From Flavobacterium geliluteum (lineage in GTDB: Bacteria > Bacteroidota > Bacteroidia > Flavobacteriales > Flavobacteriaceae), in the NCBI RefSeq assembly GCF_017948595.1, contig NZ_JAGFBV010000001.1:186001-250000 (forward strand): a stretch of 64,000 bases of DNA, given 5' to 3'. Positions 61,410 through 64,000 of this stretch are shown here, one piece after another; the first letter of the stretch is position 1, and each line of letters begins with the position of its first letter. Both the position numbers and the translations under genes were made by a program. The notes under the pieces were generated by a model that saw only the letters and a list, made by a program, of their open reading frames with translations, ran no database searches and was not told the DNA's origin.

Positions 61410-61456
61410 AAAAAGCATTACGAACTAGTCTCGATCTTGTTTGTAATGCTTTTTTA
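61410..61456 (+). terminator. Terminator of rlmN
   Basis: The 11-bp stem AAAAGCATTAC / GTAATGCTTTT is followed by a T-run. Confidence 0.8.
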
Positions 61457-61562
61457 CAAACTAATCGCGACTAATTTTTTTTATATTAGTACATAAAATA
61501 CTGTTATACTAACCTTAAATAGATACCGTTTTTTTATTTAATATAGTATATTTGAAGCCGAA

Positions 61563-62540
61563 ATGAATATTACTTCTCAAATAAAACAGCCCATCTTTAA
61601 CGAGATGGAACTTTTTGAAAAAAAGTTCCACGAGTCAATGACTTCAAAAGTGGCTTTGTTAAACCGCATTACTTATTATATTGTCAACAGAAAAGGCAAG
61701 CAAATGCGTCCGATGTTTGTTTTTTTAACAGCAAAAATGGTTTCTTCGGGAATTGTAAACGAACGTACTTATCGCGGTTCTTCGGTGATTGAGCTTATTC
61801 ATACTGCGACTTTGGTACATGATGATGTGGTGGATGATAGTAATCGCCGCCGCGGATTTTTTTCTATAAATGCGCTTTGGAAAAACAAAATAGCGGTTCT
61901 GGTAGGCGATTATTTATTATCGAAAGGATTATTGCTTTCAATAGATAATGGCGACTTTGATTTACTTCGAATCATTTCTGTGGCTGTTCGAGAAATGAGT
62001 GAAGGTGAATTGCTTCAAATAGAAAAAGCTAGAAGACTTGATATTACCGAGGATATCTATTACGAAATCATCCGAAAAAAAACAGCAACACTTATTGCTG
62101 CTTGTTGTGCTCTTGGCGCAAAATCGGTCATTGAAGATGAGGTTCAGGTAGAGAATATGCGCAAATTTGGCGAGCTGATCGGAATGGCTTTTCAAATCAA
62201 AGATGATTTATTCGACTACAGCGAGGAAGCCATCGGTAAACCAACCGGAATCGACATAAAAGAGCAAAAAATGACTTTGCCTTTAATTCATGTTTTAAAT
62301 ACTTGTACTCCGCAAGAAAAAAAGTGGTTGATCAACTCGATCAAAAACCATAATAAAGATAAAAAACGCGTCAAAGAAGTCATTGCTTTTGTAAAAGACC
62401 ATAATGGTTTGGCTTACGCCGAAAATAAAATGGTCGAATTTCAGCAGGAAGCACTTTCACTTTTAGAGCATTACCCAGATTCTGAGTTTAAAGACTCCCT
62501 CATTTTGATGGTCAACTACGTTATTGAGAGAAAAAAATAA
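61563..62540 (+). CDS. Polyprenyl (trans-isoprenyl) diphosphate synthase
   Basis: A 325-residue enzyme. It has both aspartate-rich motifs: HDDVVDDSNRRRG (first, with Arg pair) and QIKDDLFDYSEEAIGKP (second). The N-terminal NRKGKQMRPMFVF binds IPP. It probably makes the long-chain prenyl tail of menaquinone (octaprenyl/heptaprenyl type), an inference from its length and bacterial context. Confidence 0.93.
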   Translation: MNITSQIKQPIFNEMELFEKKFHESMTSKVALLNRITYYIVNRKGKQMRPMFVFLTAKMVSSGIVNERTYRGSSVIELIHTATLVHDDVVDDSNRRRGFFSINALWKNKIAVLVGDYLLSKGLLLSIDNGDFDLLRIISVAVREMSEGELLQIEKARRLDITEDIYYEIIRKKTATLIAACCALGAKSVIEDEVQVENMRKFGELIGMAFQIKDDLFDYSEEAIGKPTGIDIKEQKMTLPLIHVLNTCTPQEKKWLINSIKNHNKDKKRVKEVIAFVKDHNGLAYAENKMVEFQQEALSLLEHYPDSEFKDSLILMVNYVIERKK

Positions 62541-62731
62541 ATTTTTTAATTAGATAATTAGAAAATTTTTAAATTAGATAAATGTACTGATATTCAGTTA
62601 TTTGTATTTGTAAATTTAATTTTTAAATATTTTAATCATTAAATTTTTCAATCCCCATGCAACTATTTTACGAAGTAACTCGTCTATGCTAATAGAAGTC
62701 TGTTAGTAACACAAAATCTGAACGCTTATTA

Positions 62732-63292
62732 ATGAAAATTATTCATTTACATCAAGAAGAAACCGAACTTATAAAGTTGGCTGTCGAAAATAACCGACAA
62801 GCGCAACAGCAGATATACAGTAGGTTTTCTCCTAAAATGCTCAGTGTTTGTCGTCAATATATAAAAGACATTCAGTTGGCCGAAGATGTTATGATAACGG
62901 CTTTTATGAAAGTGTTTACCAATTTAAACAGATTTGAAAACAAAGGAAGTTTTGAAGGCTGGATCCGCAGAATTATGGTTAACGAATGTATTTCGTATTT
63001 AAGAGTTCAGAAAAAAGTAAAATTTGCCGAAGATGAAATTTATACAGAAGAAAGTTTTAATGAAATTGACAGCCAGTTTACGATAGATCAAATTCAGTTT
63101 TTAATTGATTCTTTGCCAGACGGATATAAAATGATTTTTAATTTATACGCTATCGAAGGTTACAAGCACAATGAAATTGCCAAGATGTTAGGAATCAATG
63201 AAGGAACATCAAAATCGCAATTATCGCACGCACGTAAAATGCTGCAAACACAAATTACTATTTTAAAAAAACAAGATAATGGAACCGAATAA
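62732..63292 (+). CDS. ECF-type RNA polymerase sigma factor
   Basis: A 186-residue sigma-70 of the ECF class. Region 2 (VCRQYIKDIQLAEDVMITAFMKVFTNLNRFENKGSFEGWIRRI) binds core enzyme and the -10-like element. Region 4 (LPDGYKMIFNLYAIEGYKHNEIAKMLGINEGTSKSQLSHARKML) reads the upstream element. It overlaps by 14 bases the next gene, a membrane protein that is its probable anti-sigma factor. Confidence 0.94.
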   Translation: MKIIHLHQEETELIKLAVENNRQAQQQIYSRFSPKMLSVCRQYIKDIQLAEDVMITAFMKVFTNLNRFENKGSFEGWIRRIMVNECISYLRVQKKVKFAEDEIYTEESFNEIDSQFTIDQIQFLIDSLPDGYKMIFNLYAIEGYKHNEIAKMLGINEGTSKSQLSHARKMLQTQITILKKQDNGTE

Positions 63293-64000
63293 TTTTGAAA
63301 AGGATTTCCGTAAAAAACTAAATCAGCGCACAATAGCACCTAGCGATAAAGCCTGGGACCGACTAGATGCAATGTTGAGTATTGCCGAAGAAAAAAAACC
63401 GCTAGTTCGATCATTTCCAACTGCGAAAAAAAGTTGGCTGTATGTAGCTGCCAGCCTTGTTGGATTTTTATTGCTTGGAACTTTCTTCTTTCAACAAAAA
63501 AAACATGCAGTAGAAATGCCAAAAAATAATGTCGCTGTTGAAGAACACAGTCAAAAAGATTCGGTTATAAAACCTGTTTTACATACAAATGATTCAAATA
63601 AAATTTTAGTAGCGAGCAGAGAAGAGATATTTGTAAAAAAATCAAGTCAAAAAGAGAATCAAAAATCAAGTCAAAAATCAAATCAATTAATAAAAAAAGA
63701 GCAAAATCAAGTAGCGGAGTCTTCAATCATCATCAAAAACAATCAAGAAAAACAATCCATTAACAATCAAAATTCAATGGTCGAAACTTCAAAAAGTGAA
63801 AGTGCAGATCAGTTGTTATCCTCATCCAAAGAGCCTATGGTGGCAGAGCATTTGGCTAAACCAAAAACGAAAATAAAAATTAATGCTAACGATTTACTCG
63901 ATCAGGTAGATGGCGAATTGGAGCTTTCGTTTAGAGAAAAAATGATTACCAAAGTCAATAAAAATTACCAGACGGTAAAAGTCGCGTTGGCCAATAGAAA
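63279..64000 (+). CDS. Probable anti-sigma factor, single-pass membrane protein (partial)
   Basis: The frame is open from the ATG at 63279 to the window edge (about 240 codons). The cytosolic N-terminus (MEPNNFEKDFRKKLNQRTIAP, then SDKAWDRLDAML) is followed by a membrane helix near 52-70 (LYVAASLVGFLLLGTFFF). A long Ser/Gln/Asn/Lys-rich periplasmic region with repeated SQK and NNQ stretches follows. The layout and overlap with the ECF gene fit an anti-sigma partner. No zinc-binding ASD motif is visible, so its mode of sigma binding is not classical. Confidence 0.75.
   Translation, partial: MEPNNFEKDFRKKLNQRTIAPSDKAWDRLDAMLSIAEEKKPLVRSFPTAKKSWLYVAASLVGFLLLGTFFFQQKKHAVEMPKNNVAVEEHSQKDSVIKPVLHTNDSNKILVASREEIFVKKSSQKENQKSSQKSNQLIKKEQNQVAESSIIIKNNQEKQSINNQNSMVETSKSESADQLLSSSKEPMVAEHLAKPKTKIKINANDLLDQVDGELELSFREKMITKVNKNYQTVKVALANR

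Overview
The window is a chromosomal segment of a Bacteroidota bacterium, almost certainly a Flavobacterium or close relative. The sequence supports this in several ways: AT-rich composition; promoters of the Bacteroidota type (a -7 box TAnnTTTG, sometimes with TTG 18-21 bases upstream); starts without Shine-Dalgarno sequences; a T9SS plug-type protein; an HPPK-deoxynucleoside kinase fusion; and a U32 peptidase, DUF1573, DUF6702 and DUF6370 in typical flavobacterial form. There is no phage, transposase, integrase or CRISPR array. This is mostly core genome, broken up by repeat-rich intergenic spaces.

Layout. 1-3.6 kb: sppA (cut by the left edge), the folK-dNK fusion, a SpoU-type RNA methyltransferase and a DUF1573 protein. 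3.7-7.7 kb: mutS with a TTG start, tRNA-Gly(GCC) and tRNA-Leu(UAA), a 23-copy heptanucleotide repeat abutting a DUF1508 gene, and a small Ala-rich lipoprotein. 8-13.5 kb: kdtA, a DegT-family aminotransferase with galE, a RelE/ParE-like toxin-antitoxin pair, fabD and a DUF983 protein. 13.6-17.4 kb: an AraC regulator whose 3' end is copied in a roughly 200-bp tandem array, then yceI and a pirin gene that share an identical 22-bp element at identical promoter spacing, with a 21-bp palindromic repeat array between them. 17.4-22 kb: a RamB/PrpR-like regulator divergent from aceB-aceA (glyoxylate shunt), with a perfect palindrome at the aceB promoter. 22-30 kb: purT-DUF6370-crp operon, U32 peptidase, stress-type small proteins, class I aminotransferase and fatty-acid desaturase. 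30-40.6 kb: rsmG, pruA, apaG, the T9SS plug-like protein, and map-methyltransferase-SNF2 helicase, then DUF445. 40.6-45.8 kb: a compact TetR-ABC-HlyD-TolC export operon. 45.8-52.5 kb: gpmI, two L,D-transpeptidases facing each other, GNAT, two identical tRNA-Gly(UCC) genes, pepE and a beta-barrel protein. 52.7-58.8 kb: three overlapping paralogous secreted CarboxypepD_reg-like proteins, DUF6702, an M1 metallopeptidase, a TatA-type protein and a PAP2 phosphatase. 59-64 kb: an O-methyltransferase, a LEA-like lipoprotein, rlmN, a polyprenyl synthetase, and an ECF sigma factor with its probable anti-sigma gene, cut by the right edge.

The most interesting signals are not in the well-known genes. 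They are (i) the shared yceI/pirin operator, (ii) the 21-bp palindrome array beside it, (iii) a dispersed hairpin element present four times whose stem bases change in compensating pairs while its flanks stay fixed, (iv) the secreted three-paralog cassette upstream of an M1 peptidase, and (v) the heptanucleotide array occupying the 5' leader of the DUF1508 gene. At least five intergenic repeat families occur within 64 kb. Functions are assigned by reading motifs only; no database search was possible.
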